Below are positions 1-7,560 of a DNA stretch of 64,000 nt, one piece after another. The notes beneath the pieces are model-generated. The model had not been told where the DNA came from. It saw nothing but the letters and a program-made list of their open reading frames with translations, and did no database searches. The number at the start of each line of letters is the position of its first letter. Within the stretch, counting starts at the first letter, position 1. Made by a program: the position numbers and the translations under genes. Source of the DNA: Muribaculaceae bacterium (GTDB lineage: Bacteria; Bacteroidota; Bacteroidia; Bacteroidales; Muribaculaceae); the NCBI GenBank assembly GCA_023667285.1, contig JAMPAK010000001.1, forward strand, positions 1,505,079 to 1,569,078. The letters run 5' to 3'.

Positions 1-2
1 AG

Positions 3-551
3 AAACGCGCACGCCCCGTCCTCGTCATCGACCCGCCCGGCCGGAACTCCGCACCAATCCTTCAGCAATACCTCAACTACCGCCTCGCCAAAGGCCCATC
101 GCAGGCCCTCGGCGCCATCTACACACCCACACGACTCAAAGGCAAAGAACGGCGCATAAAATACCTCTCCTATCGCCGCCCCGACAGCATCCGCGGACAC
201 ACACTCGCCTACATCCTTCTGCTCAACACCCAGGACGCCAAAACCTTCTCACCCCTGCAGGCCCGGCCCGACGGCTTCCTCAGGCTCTGGAACGCCCTGC
301 TCCCCGCCCTCTCCGGCTGCGGGTTCTTCATCGTCCACATCACCGCGCCGCGCACCCGCGGCCACGCCGACAAACTCGCCCGGCTCTTCGGACGGCGCAT
401 GCACCGCATCCTCATACCCGACACTAACAAGACGCCCGACGAACCACCACCCACTATCGTCATCACCCTCCCCGTCAGGTTGACACCATTATCACCCTCA
501 TCACCACCATCAACCCCGTCAACCTACACCTCCCCTCCACACCCACTCTAG
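3..551 (+). CDS. C-terminal part of an unrecognised protein, cut by the window edge
   Basis: The frame is open from the first bases to a TAG at 549-551 and gives 182 residues, with no start in the window. Codons end mostly in C (ctc, gcc, atc, acc, cgc), and the coding strand is very rich in C and poor in G, unlike every other gene here. The visible protein has a globular part of about 145 residues with hydrophobic strands (VLVID near residues 6-10, AYILLLN near residue 70, FFIVHIT near residue 114). It ends in a low-complexity Pro/Ser/Thr tail encoded by CACC/CATC-like repeats. I do not recognise the family. The composition suggests horizontally acquired DNA. The tail could be native or could be read-through after a frameshift. 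That the frame is coding is an inference from its length and consistent third-position bias. Confidence 0.6.
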   Translation, partial: KRARPVLVIDPPGRNSAPILQQYLNYRLAKGPSQALGAIYTPTRLKGKERRIKYLSYRRPDSIRGHTLAYILLLNTQDAKTFSPLQARPDGFLRLWNALLPALSGCGFFIVHITAPRTRGHADKLARLFGRRMHRILIPDTNKTPDEPPPTIVITLPVRLTPLSPSSPPSTPSTYTSPPHPL

Positions 552-641
552 CGGTACGCCGTGCTCCGCGACCCAAAGTCAAACCGCACGGCAAGCGCAC
601 CTTGACATTTTTATAAAGGATCTGTCCATGCCTGTCGGTAT

Positions 642-675
642 AAAAACAGCCGGGCATCGGGGGGATGTCCGGCTG
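642..675 (-). terminator. Rho-independent terminator of the hpt-adk-xseB-M13 operon
   Basis: Read on the minus strand, an 11-12 bp stem (CAGCCGG.CATC paired with GATG.CCGGCTG, one mismatch) closes a C-rich loop and is followed by TTTTT. It begins about 24 bases after the stop of the M13 peptidase gene. Confidence 0.85.
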
Positions 676-698
676 CATGATATGGGGGATGGGGATTA

Positions 699-2753
699 TT
701 ACCAGATGACTACACGCTCTGACTCGGGACGGAACATGGGCTGGCCTTCTGTGATTGAGAATGCCTCGAAGAAGGGAGCGATGTTGCGGAGGGTGACGTT
801 GACGCGGTTTTTGCCGAGTGAGTGAACGTCTCCGGTGGTGAGCGAGCGAATCTCTTCCTCGCGGATGTTGTTGGCCCAGAGGTTGGCGTAGTTCATGTAG
901 AATACCTGCTCGGGTGTGAAGCCGTCAATCTTCGCTTCCTCAGACTTCACGTCGATGCCTTTCTTGGCCTGTGCGTCGAGGAATGCTGTCATGGCTATGC
1001 GGAGGCCACCCTGGTCGGCAATGTTCTCGCCGAGGGTGTAGAAGCCGTTGGCATGGAGGCCCGGAAGCACCTCAACCTCATCGAACTGAGCCACAAGCCC
1101 CTTGGCCTTCTCAGCGAAGCGCTCCGCATCGCCGGGAGTCCACCAGTTGGTCATGTTGCCCTTCGCATCGAAGTTGCGGCCCTGGTCGTCGAAGCCGTGG
1201 GTCATCTCATGGCCAATGACCACGCCGATGCCTCCATAGTTCTCGGCGTCGGAGGCATTGGGGTCAAAGAAGGGAGCCTGAAGGATGGCTGCGGGGAAGA
1301 CAATCTCGTTTGCCATGGGGTTGTAGTAGGCATTGACGGTCTGGGGAGTCATGCCCCACTCGGTGCGGTCTACGGGCTTGCCCCACTTGGAATAGATGTC
1401 GCGCTGATGCCACATGGACACCTCGTGCATGTTCTCGTAGTAGGACTTGGCTGGGTCGAGCTGCATGGATGAGTAGTCCTTCCACTTGTCGGGGTAGCCG
1501 ATCTTTACGGTGAAGGCTGCGAGTTTCTCATGGGCCTTGGCCTTTGTTGTGTCGCTCATCCAGTCGAGGTTGTCGATGTGCTTGCCGAGGGCTGTGCGGA
1601 GGTTCTCAACCAGTCCGACCATATAGTCCTTTGATGACTGGGGGAAGTATTTCTCGACATATAGCTCGCCGATGGCCTCGCCCAGGGCGCCTTCTGTGGC
1701 TCTGAGAGAGCGCTTCCAGAGGGGACGGAGCTCCTGGACACCGCTCATCACCTTGGAGAACTCGAAGTTGGCCTGAGTGAAGTTGTCGCTCAGCTCAGAG
1801 GAAGCCTGGTTGACATATTTCCAGAGGTAGTAGTCCTTTATCTCGCGGTCAGAGAGGGAGCCGATGAGCTGGTTGGCACGGTCGACGCTCTTGAGCTCGG
1901 TGATGATGACTGAGTCAGGCGACTGGATGCCCATTGTCTCGATGAAGAAGCGGTCCCAGGGCATGGAGGGATACATCTCCTTGAGCTGTGCGAACGAGCG
2001 GCGGTTGTTCATGCGGAGCAGGTCGCGGCTCTCCTCGCGTGTGAAGGCAGAGTCAGCGAGAGCAGTCTCAATCTTCATGACATTCTTGACGATGCGGTCA
2101 GCGTCTGCCTGAGAGTAGCCTGCGTTCATCATCTGAGCAGCGATGAGGGTCTTGTAGGCGTTGCGCACCTGAGTGTTGCGCTCGTCGTCCTTGAGATAAT
2201 AGTCGCGGTCACCCAGGCCCATGCCTCCGCCTGAGACATACATGGCGTAAGCCTCAGAGTTGTCGAAGTCCTCCATGGGGCCCGCGCCGAAGAAGGGGCT
2301 TGCATAGTTGCCGTGCATCCAGAGGAAGAGGTCAGTCATCCCCTCGTGAGGGGTCTCCTCAATCTTCTTGAGGTCAGCAAGGATGGGGGCAGCGCCCTCT
2401 GCATTGCGGCGGGCGGTGTCCATGGCCTGAGAGTAGACAGTCCAGACCTTGAAGGCCACGGATCCGGGCTCGGGGTCGGTGGCTCCGAGACCCTCGACAA
2501 GAGCGCGCACCCTGACCTCTGAGGAGTCGCTGAGGGTGTCGAAGCGTCCGTAGCGGGCATGCTCGCCGGTGAGGGGATTGGCCTCCATCCAGCCTTTGTT
2601 GACAAAGGTGTAGAAGTCAGCGCCCGGGGCGATGGTAGAGTCGATGTAGGCAGGGTTGAGACTTGCGAGGTGCTCAGCCTTGGGGCCGCTGCAGGAGACT
2701 GCTCCGGTTGCGGCGACAGTCAGCACGATGGCCGACATTGAAAGTAATCGCAT
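699..2753 (-). CDS. M13-family zinc metallopeptidase (PepO/neprilysin-like) lipoprotein
   Basis: A 684-residue protein predicted to cleave peptides in the periplasm or at the outer membrane. The N-terminus is a lipoprotein signal with a plausible lipobox ending AVSC near residue 21. The M13 signature is complete: HEMTH at about 515-519 (two zinc-binding His and the catalytic Glu), ENIADQGG with the third zinc ligand Glu at about 576, and the substrate-binding NAYY motif upstream. Length fits the family (about 650-750). It is the last gene of a minus-strand run hpt-adk-xseB-M13, 17 bases after xseB, and is followed by a clear terminator. The exact substrate cannot be told from sequence. Confidence 0.95.
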   Translation of the reverse strand: MRLLSMSAIVLTVAATGAVSCSGPKAEHLASLNPAYIDSTIAPGADFYTFVNKGWMEANPLTGEHARYGRFDTLSDSSEVRVRALVEGLGATDPEPGSVAFKVWTVYSQAMDTARRNAEGAAPILADLKKIEETPHEGMTDLFLWMHGNYASPFFGAGPMEDFDNSEAYAMYVSGGGMGLGDRDYYLKDDERNTQVRNAYKTLIAAQMMNAGYSQADADRIVKNVMKIETALADSAFTREESRDLLRMNNRRSFAQLKEMYPSMPWDRFFIETMGIQSPDSVIITELKSVDRANQLIGSLSDREIKDYYLWKYVNQASSELSDNFTQANFEFSKVMSGVQELRPLWKRSLRATEGALGEAIGELYVEKYFPQSSKDYMVGLVENLRTALGKHIDNLDWMSDTTKAKAHEKLAAFTVKIGYPDKWKDYSSMQLDPAKSYYENMHEVSMWHQRDIYSKWGKPVDRTEWGMTPQTVNAYYNPMANEIVFPAAILQAPFFDPNASDAENYGGIGVVIGHEMTHGFDDQGRNFDAKGNMTNWWTPGDAERFAEKAKGLVAQFDEVEVLPGLHANGFYTLGENIADQGGLRIAMTAFLDAQAKKGIDVKSEEAKIDGFTPEQVFYMNYANLWANNIREEEIRSLTTGDVHSLGKNRVNVTLRNIAPFFEAFSITEGQPMFRPESERVVIW

Positions 2754-2770
2754 TGTGTGGGGTTATAAGG

Positions 2771-2965
2771 TTATTTTTCAGGTTCAAGGGTGGAGAGAAT
2801 GGCGCGGAGTTCCTCCTCGGTGGCCGTGAGACGTCCGCGACACTCCTTGATGAGCCGGGATGCACGGCGAGTGTACTCAGCCAGATGGTCGATGTCACAC
2901 TGGTCAGACTGCATGAGCCTCAGAATCCCTTCCAGCTCCTTTATGCTTTCGTTGAAGGAGGGCAT
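2771..2965 (-). CDS. xseB: Exodeoxyribonuclease VII small subunit
   Basis: A 64-residue protein with the usual XseB layout: a short N-terminus (SFNESIKELEGIL) followed by two amphipathic helices rich in Glu, Lys and Arg. Exonuclease VII degrades single-stranded DNA, with several XseB subunits bound along each XseA. Its start lies 25 bases inside the 3' end of adk, so the genes are translationally linked. The large subunit gene xseA is not next to it but about 50 kb away in the same window. Confidence 0.9.
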   Translation of the reverse strand: MPSFNESIKELEGILRLMQSDQCDIDHLAEYTRRASRLIKECRGRLTATEEELRAILSTLEPEK

Positions 2966-3534
2966 GTGGGTTCGAGTGCTGAGGTGATGCGCGAGAAAAT
3001 CTCATCGATAGTGCCGAGGCCGTGAATGGCCCTGTAGGCGCCGAGTTTCATATAGAAATCACGCAGGGGTGATGTGGTATCGTGATAGACGGCAAGGCGG
3101 CGGCGGATTGTCTCCTCGTTGTCGTCGGCGCGGCCTGAAACCTTGCCGCGGCTGAGGAGGCGAGCGGTGAGCTCGTCGTCAGGGACCTCGAGTCCAATGA
3201 CGGCATCGACCTTGCAGCCACGCTTGGCGAGCATCTTCTCGAGTTCCTCAGCCTGGGCAATGGTGCGTGGGAAGCCGTCGAATATGAAGCCCTTGGATGT
3301 GGGCATGAGGCGGTCTATCTCACCGGCCAGAATCTCGACCATAAGGTGGTCAGGGATGAGATTTCCCTTAGAAATATATGAATCGGCTATCTTGCCGAGC
3401 TCGCTTCCGGCTGCAATCTCTGCACGGAGCACCTCACCGGTGGAAATATGTGTGAGGCCATAGCGGTCAATGAGTTTCTCGCTCTGTGTGCCCTTGCCAC
3501 TGCCGGGGCCACCGAAAATTACAAGATTGAACAT
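2941..3534 (-). CDS. adk: Adenylate kinase
   Basis: A 197-residue cytoplasmic enzyme that interconverts ATP+AMP and 2 ADP. The P-loop GGPGSGKGT is at 8-16 with Lys14, the AMP-binding DGFPRT is at 86-91, and the LID region around 131-150 is the short form without zinc-binding cysteines. The last ten residues or so (PTCPPSTKA) form a tail beyond the usual core and are read within the start of xseB. The gene starts 32 bases after hpt, so two purine-metabolism genes are probably co-transcribed. Confidence 0.97.
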   Translation of the reverse strand: MFNLVIFGGPGSGKGTQSEKLIDRYGLTHISTGEVLRAEIAAGSELGKIADSYISKGNLIPDHLMVEILAGEIDRLMPTSKGFIFDGFPRTIAQAEELEKMLAKRGCKVDAVIGLEVPDDELTARLLSRGKVSGRADDNEETIRRRLAVYHDTTSPLRDFYMKLGAYRAIHGLGTIDEIFSRITSALEPTCPPSTKA

Positions 3535-3566
3535 TAAGAACCTATTAGAATTGAATCAATTAAATA

Positions 3567-4115
3567 TCATTTATCCTCATCGTCGAGGACATATATGTCG
3601 TTGAGGTTACGTGCCAGGCCATCGATGTCGAGGCCATAGCCAATAATGAACTTGACGGGTATGTTGAAGCCCACATAGTCAGGCTTAACCTCAGGACACT
3701 GCAGTGCATCGGGCTTGAAAAGCAGTGTGGCGATGCGGATTGAGGCCGGGTTGAGGGCCCGCAGGTCGGCCTCGAGCTTGCTCATGGTGCGTCCGGTGTC
3801 GATGATATCCTCGATCACGATGATGTCTCGCCCCTCGATGTTTTCTGAGAGTCCAAGCACTTCCTTGACCTTTCCGGTCGAGCCGGTGCCCTCGTAGCTC
3901 TTGAGGCGGATGAAGGCAATCTCGGCATCGGTGTCGATGGCGCGGAAGAGGTCCATGGCAAATGGGGCGGCGCCGTTGAGGACACAGATGAGGAGGGGAT
4001 TCCGGCCTTCATACTGGGCTGTGATCTGACGCCCGAGCTCGTTGACACGGGCACGGATTTCATTGTTCTCAATAAAAGGCCTGAATGTCAGACCCTGATA
4101 TGTCTTTTTTTTCAT
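3567..4115 (-). CDS. hpt: Hypoxanthine phosphoribosyltransferase
   Basis: A 182-residue purine-salvage enzyme that joins hypoxanthine or guanine to PRPP. The PRPP-binding loop IIVIEDIIDTGRT at about 98-110 is intact, and KSYEG near residue 72 matches the flexible-loop region. It is first in the operon hpt-adk-xseB-M13. A perfect TAnnTTTG element lies 27 bases upstream of the ATG. Confidence 0.96.
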   Translation of the reverse strand: MKKKTYQGLTFRPFIENNEIRARVNELGRQITAQYEGRNPLLICVLNGAAPFAMDLFRAIDTDAEIAFIRLKSYEGTGSTGKVKEVLGLSENIEGRDIIVIEDIIDTGRTMSKLEADLRALNPASIRIATLLFKPDALQCPEVKPDYVGFNIPVKFIIGYGLDIDGLARNLNDIYVLDDEDK

Positions 4116-4141
4116 TGGTCTCCGTTAGGGATATTTGGTTG

Positions 4142-4149
4142 CAAAGTTA
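4142..4149 (-). promoter_or_regulatory. Promoter -7 element of hpt
   Basis: The minus strand reads TAACTTTG, a perfect match to the Bacteroidetes primary-sigma -7 consensus TAnnTTTG, about 27 bases upstream of hpt. No good TTTG is seen at the -33 position. Confidence 0.75.
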
Positions 4150-4244
4150 CAAAATTTCGCTCTAAAAGATGGTATTTTCGGGATGGGAAAAATCAAATCC
4201 AAGAATTTAGGTGAATATTGGCGCTGTATTTCATCAAAAATAGT

Positions 4245-4252
4245 TACATTTG
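4245..4252 (+). promoter_or_regulatory. Promoter -7 element of the patatin-GH13 operon
   Basis: TACATTTG matches TAnnTTTG and ends 6 bases before the ATG at 4259. Transcription would start only a few bases before, or at, the start codon, so the mRNA would be nearly leaderless. A TTG at 4218-4220 is a weak -33 candidate with too long a spacer. Confidence 0.6.
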
Positions 4253-4258
4253 CAGTAT

Positions 4259-5041
4259 ATGCTAGGATTTTCTCTGAAACCATATAAACTCGGCGTAGTC
4301 CTCAGCGGGGGCGGCGCGCGCGGGTTTGCCCACTGCGGCGCTCTGCAGGCTCTAGAGGAGATGGGACTGCGCCCTGATGCCATGGCCGGTGTCAGCGCCG
4401 GGTCGGTGGTGACGGTGATGTATGCCGCCGGGATGAGGCCGAAGGAGATACTCAAGGTGTTCACGGATGCAAAGTTTGGGAACTTTGCGGAGTTTGCCAT
4501 CCCGCGGGACGGATTTTTCTCGATGGATGGGTTCAGGAAAATGCTCCGCGAGACTATCCCCTACAAGGATATCTCCCAGCTTCCCCTACCCTCCACCGTC
4601 TGTGCCACAAACCTTGACAACTACCAGCCCACGGCTTTCACGAGTGGCGACATAGCAGAGTGTGTGTCAGCCTCGTGCAGCATCCCCATCATCTTCAAGC
4701 CGGTCAAGATCAATGGGGTGACCTATGTGGACGGGGGCGTGACGGCCAATCTGCCGGCATGGGCTCTGAGAGACAAATGCAAGTATCTGATAGGGGTCAA
4801 CTGCTCTCCTGTCCCCAACAGGGGGAAGCCGACGTCGATAATAGACATCGCTCAGCGGACATATGACCTGCTTGTCAAGACCAACGCTGTGCCGCAGATG
4901 GAGCTCTGCGACCTTGCCATCAGTATCAACGACATCGCTAAATATAAGGTGTTTGACCTCCGGGAGATCACGCGAGTGTATCAACTGGGCTATGACGACA
5001 CCAGGCGCACATTGCTTAACGCCGGTTTCACTCCAAAGTGA
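4259..5041 (+). CDS. Patatin-like phospholipase/esterase
   Basis: A 260-residue protein of the bacterial patatin (RssA/YchK-like) family, serine acyl-hydrolases acting on lipids. It has the oxyanion-hole motif GGGARG at 17-22, the nucleophile elbow GVSAG with Ser46, and the catalytic Asp in VDGG at about 158. There is no signal peptide, so it is probably cytoplasmic. ATG 4259 is preferred over an in-frame TTG at 4250 because the TTG lies inside the -7 promoter element. The next in-frame Met lies beyond the oxyanion motif. A GH13 gene follows after 34 bases and is probably co-transcribed. Confidence 0.92.
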   Translation: MLGFSLKPYKLGVVLSGGGARGFAHCGALQALEEMGLRPDAMAGVSAGSVVTVMYAAGMRPKEILKVFTDAKFGNFAEFAIPRDGFFSMDGFRKMLRETIPYKDISQLPLPSTVCATNLDNYQPTAFTSGDIAECVSASCSIPIIFKPVKINGVTYVDGGVTANLPAWALRDKCKYLIGVNCSPVPNRGKPTSIIDIAQRTYDLLVKTNAVPQMELCDLAISINDIAKYKVFDLREITRVYQLGYDDTRRTLLNAGFTPK

Positions 5042-5075
5042 GGCCGGGAACAAAATCATTTACCAGAAAACACCA

Positions 5076-6791
5076 ATGGACAGAAAACCAATCATCTATC
5101 AGCTTCTCCCTCGACTTTTCACCAACTCGAATCCCACCTGTATCCCCAATGGAACCATTGTGCAGAACGGTGTGGGGAAGATGAACGACATCGACGACAC
5201 GGTGCTCCAGGCAATCAAAAAGCTCGGTGTGACCCACATGTGGTACACGGGGCTGATTGAGCATGCCACGAAGACCGACTATACGGACAAGGGGATTGTC
5301 CCGGCTGACAATCCACATGTGGTGAAAGGTGAGGCAGGCTCGCCATATGCCATCAAGGACTACTATGACATAGACCCAGACCTGGCTGTGGATGTGAAAG
5401 AGAGGATGAGTGAGTTTGAGGCTCTCGTGGCCCGCACACATGACGCCGGGATGGAGGTGATAATCGACTTTGTGCCTAACCACACGGCGCGCCGCTATCA
5501 CTCAGACGTGGCTCCGGCAGGGATAGAGGACTTCGGCGCTCACGATGACACGGATAAGTTTTTCTCGCCGAGCAACAATTATTACTATATCACCCGCCAA
5601 CTCTTTGCGCCCTCCCTTGACCTGGGCGAGGGGAAGAAGGCTTATATTGAGTTTCCGGCAAAGGCTACGGGGGATGACTGCTTCACGGCCTTCCCCGGCC
5701 CAAACAACTGGTATGAGACAGTGAAACTCAACTATGGGCGCGACCCATATGACGGCTCGGGGCACTACAGCCCCATCCCTGACACCTGGTTCAAGATGCT
5801 GAACATCCTGAGGTTCTGGGCTTCGAAGGGTGTGGACGCCTTCCGCTGCGACATGGTGTTCATGGTGCCGCTTGAGTTCTGGCAGTGGGCCATACCGAAT
5901 GTGAAGGACCGCTATCCCCACGTTAAGTTTATCGCAGAGATATATGATGTGGGGCTGTATCGCGACTTCATCCACAAGGGTGGCTTCGACTATCTTTATG
6001 ACAAGGTTAATCTCTATGACACTCTGCGGGCAATCCAGTGTGCCAACCACTCGGCGGCCACCATCACTTCGTGCTGGCAGACGGTGGAGGGGATCCAGCC
6101 CCAGATGCTTAATTTCCTGGAGAACCACGACGAGCAGCGTTTCGGCTCGAAGTTCTACGCAGGCGACCCGGCCAAGGTGATACCCTCGCTTGTGGTAAGC
6201 TCGATGATCTCGACCGGGCCTATGATGATCTATATGGGCCAGGAACTGGGAGAGCAGGCTACGGACTCGGAGGGTTTCAGCGGATATGACGGACGCACTA
6301 CCATCTTTGACTACTGGAGCGTGGGGACTCTGAGGCGGTGGTATAACAACGGGAATCCGGATGACTCGCAGCTCACACCGCGCGAGCGCTGGCTGAGGGG
6401 GAAGTATGGCACCATCCTTAGGCTCTGCAACACGGAGAAGGCCATATCGCAGGGGAGGTTCTATGACCTGATGTATGTGAACTATCAGAACCCGACGCTC
6501 AATCCTCACCGGCAGTATGTGTTCATGCGCTCATATGACGGGGTGACGCTGCTGATAGCCGTCAACTTCTCGGCTGACTCATGCGACCTGGCCGTCAATA
6601 TCCCTCGCCACGCGCTCGAGATGCTCAATATCCCTGAGGGGAGGGTCAATGCTCGAGAATTGCTGACAGGTGAGACCGACGCGAAGACCATATCGCCCGA
6701 CGAGCCGTTCTCAACGATGATTCCGCCCTATGATGCCGTGATCTGGAAAATCCGCCACTCGGCCGTGAAACCTATGGAGCGAGAAAAATAA
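5076..6791 (+). CDS. GH13 alpha-amylase-family glycoside hydrolase, cytoplasmic
   Basis: A 571-residue (beta/alpha)8-barrel enzyme. The conserved GH13 motifs are visible: DFVPNH, FRCDMV with nucleophile Asp259, AEIYD with acid/base Glu288, and NHDEQR with Asp352. No signal peptide is present, so it should act on internal alpha-glucans or oligosaccharides, not on surface starch. The ATG at 5076 is chosen because the homologous part begins there (KPIIYQLLPRLF); the frame is open further upstream only within the patatin gene. Specificity (amylase, transglycosidase or trehalose-related) cannot be set from the motifs. Confidence 0.92.
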   Translation: MDRKPIIYQLLPRLFTNSNPTCIPNGTIVQNGVGKMNDIDDTVLQAIKKLGVTHMWYTGLIEHATKTDYTDKGIVPADNPHVVKGEAGSPYAIKDYYDIDPDLAVDVKERMSEFEALVARTHDAGMEVIIDFVPNHTARRYHSDVAPAGIEDFGAHDDTDKFFSPSNNYYYITRQLFAPSLDLGEGKKAYIEFPAKATGDDCFTAFPGPNNWYETVKLNYGRDPYDGSGHYSPIPDTWFKMLNILRFWASKGVDAFRCDMVFMVPLEFWQWAIPNVKDRYPHVKFIAEIYDVGLYRDFIHKGGFDYLYDKVNLYDTLRAIQCANHSAATITSCWQTVEGIQPQMLNFLENHDEQRFGSKFYAGDPAKVIPSLVVSSMISTGPMMIYMGQELGEQATDSEGFSGYDGRTTIFDYWSVGTLRRWYNNGNPDDSQLTPRERWLRGKYGTILRLCNTEKAISQGRFYDLMYVNYQNPTLNPHRQYVFMRSYDGVTLLIAVNFSADSCDLAVNIPRHALEMLNIPEGRVNARELLTGETDAKTISPDEPFSTMIPPYDAVIWKIRHSAVKPMEREK

Positions 6792-6832
6792 AGGGGGCGG
6801 TGCTTTCAACAAAATTTGTGGGACGTGTGTTA

Positions 6833-6840
6833 TAATTTTG
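6833..6840 (+). promoter_or_regulatory. Promoter -7 element of the hdeD-like gene
   Basis: TAATTTTG matches TAnnTTTG and lies 59 bases before the ATG at 6900, in the gap after the GH13 gene. The nearest TTTG (6815-6818) is only 14 bases upstream, so the -33 element is uncertain. Confidence 0.6.
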
Positions 6841-6899
6841 AAATCAAAATCTATATGACTTTCAATTTCAACTATTAATAACACAAAACACAAATCGTT

Positions 6900-7448
6900 A
6901 TGAAAGCGCTATTTCAGAAATTCATGGGGGAATCCCGCTATTGGTGGGTTGTTCTCTGCGCAGGCATCCTGATGGTTATCTGCGGATTCGCATATTGGTT
7001 CTGGCCGGTAGCGGGCTATGCCGTGGCCTCCCAGATATTCGGATGGCTGCTGATACTTGTCGGCATTGTCCAGCTGCTCATGGCTTCAGGGCCTGACGCA
7101 GGTAAAGGCTGGGGCTGGTGGCTTGCAGGTGGCATCATCGACATCTTCATTGGCTTCATGATGGTACGCAGCATTGTCCTCTCGGAGGCAGTGTTCCCGT
7201 ATTTCCTTGCGTTTATCTTTATTTTCTGGGGCATCAGCGCCTTGTGTTCGGCTGTGCAGCAGAGCGCGCGCCGCTACTGGTGGCTCCAGCTCATCAATGG
7301 CATCCTGCTGATGCTGATCGGATTCTTCTTCATTGAGGCCGGTTGGGTTCAGGACATGGCAATGACCTCGTTCCTCACCTCGCTTGCTTTCATCTACTGG
7401 GGCTTCTCCCTGGCCATGCTCTCATACGATATGAAGCCTGCGCGCTGA
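6900..7448 (+). CDS. HdeD/DUF308-family membrane protein
   Basis: A 182-residue, very hydrophobic and Trp-rich protein with about six membrane helices arranged as pairs, the layout of the HdeD family (DUF308). E. coli HdeD is linked to acid stress, but most relatives have no known function. It has its own predicted promoter and is followed by a hairpin at 7490-7526. Confidence 0.85.
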   Translation: MKALFQKFMGESRYWWVVLCAGILMVICGFAYWFWPVAGYAVASQIFGWLLILVGIVQLLMASGPDAGKGWGWWLAGGIIDIFIGFMMVRSIVLSEAVFPYFLAFIFIFWGISALCSAVQQSARRYWWLQLINGILLMLIGFFFIEAGWVQDMAMTSFLTSLAFIYWGFSLAMLSYDMKPAR

Positions 7449-7489
7449 CGGCGCGGGGCCTCACACCCAAGTGACATAATAAAATGAAA

Positions 7490-7526
7490 ACAATCTCCGT
7501 CCATCTCGACAGTGGGCGGGGATTGT
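7490..7526. terminator. Shared hairpin terminator between converging hdeD-like and MATE genes
   Basis: ACAATCTCCGTCCA and TGGGCGGGGATTGT pair as a 14-bp stem around a 9-base loop, with two G.U pairs when read on plus. On the minus strand the stem is followed by a T-rich run (TTTTCATTTT), so it best serves the MATE operon. It lies between two converging genes and may stop both. Confidence 0.7.
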
Positions 7527-7560
7527 CATGTATGTGAGCATGGCTGCGGCGCGGCCGGGG

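Noticed and set aside
480-551. CRISPR or satellite repeat in the CACC/CATC-rich DNA at the left edge
   Set aside because: The units are irregular and short, with no spacers; it is a low-complexity coding tail.
822-1472. A 216-residue reading frame on plus inside the M13 peptidase gene
   Set aside because: It is antisense to a complete, motif-verified gene and shows no known motif or start context; codon bias of the real gene keeps this frame open.
5502-6509. A 335-residue reading frame on minus inside the GH13 gene
   Set aside because: Same reason: long antisense frame across a verified catalytic domain, with no motifs.
7490-7526. Riboswitch upstream of the MATE gene
   Set aside because: The hairpin lies downstream of the MATE coding region and has simple terminator form.
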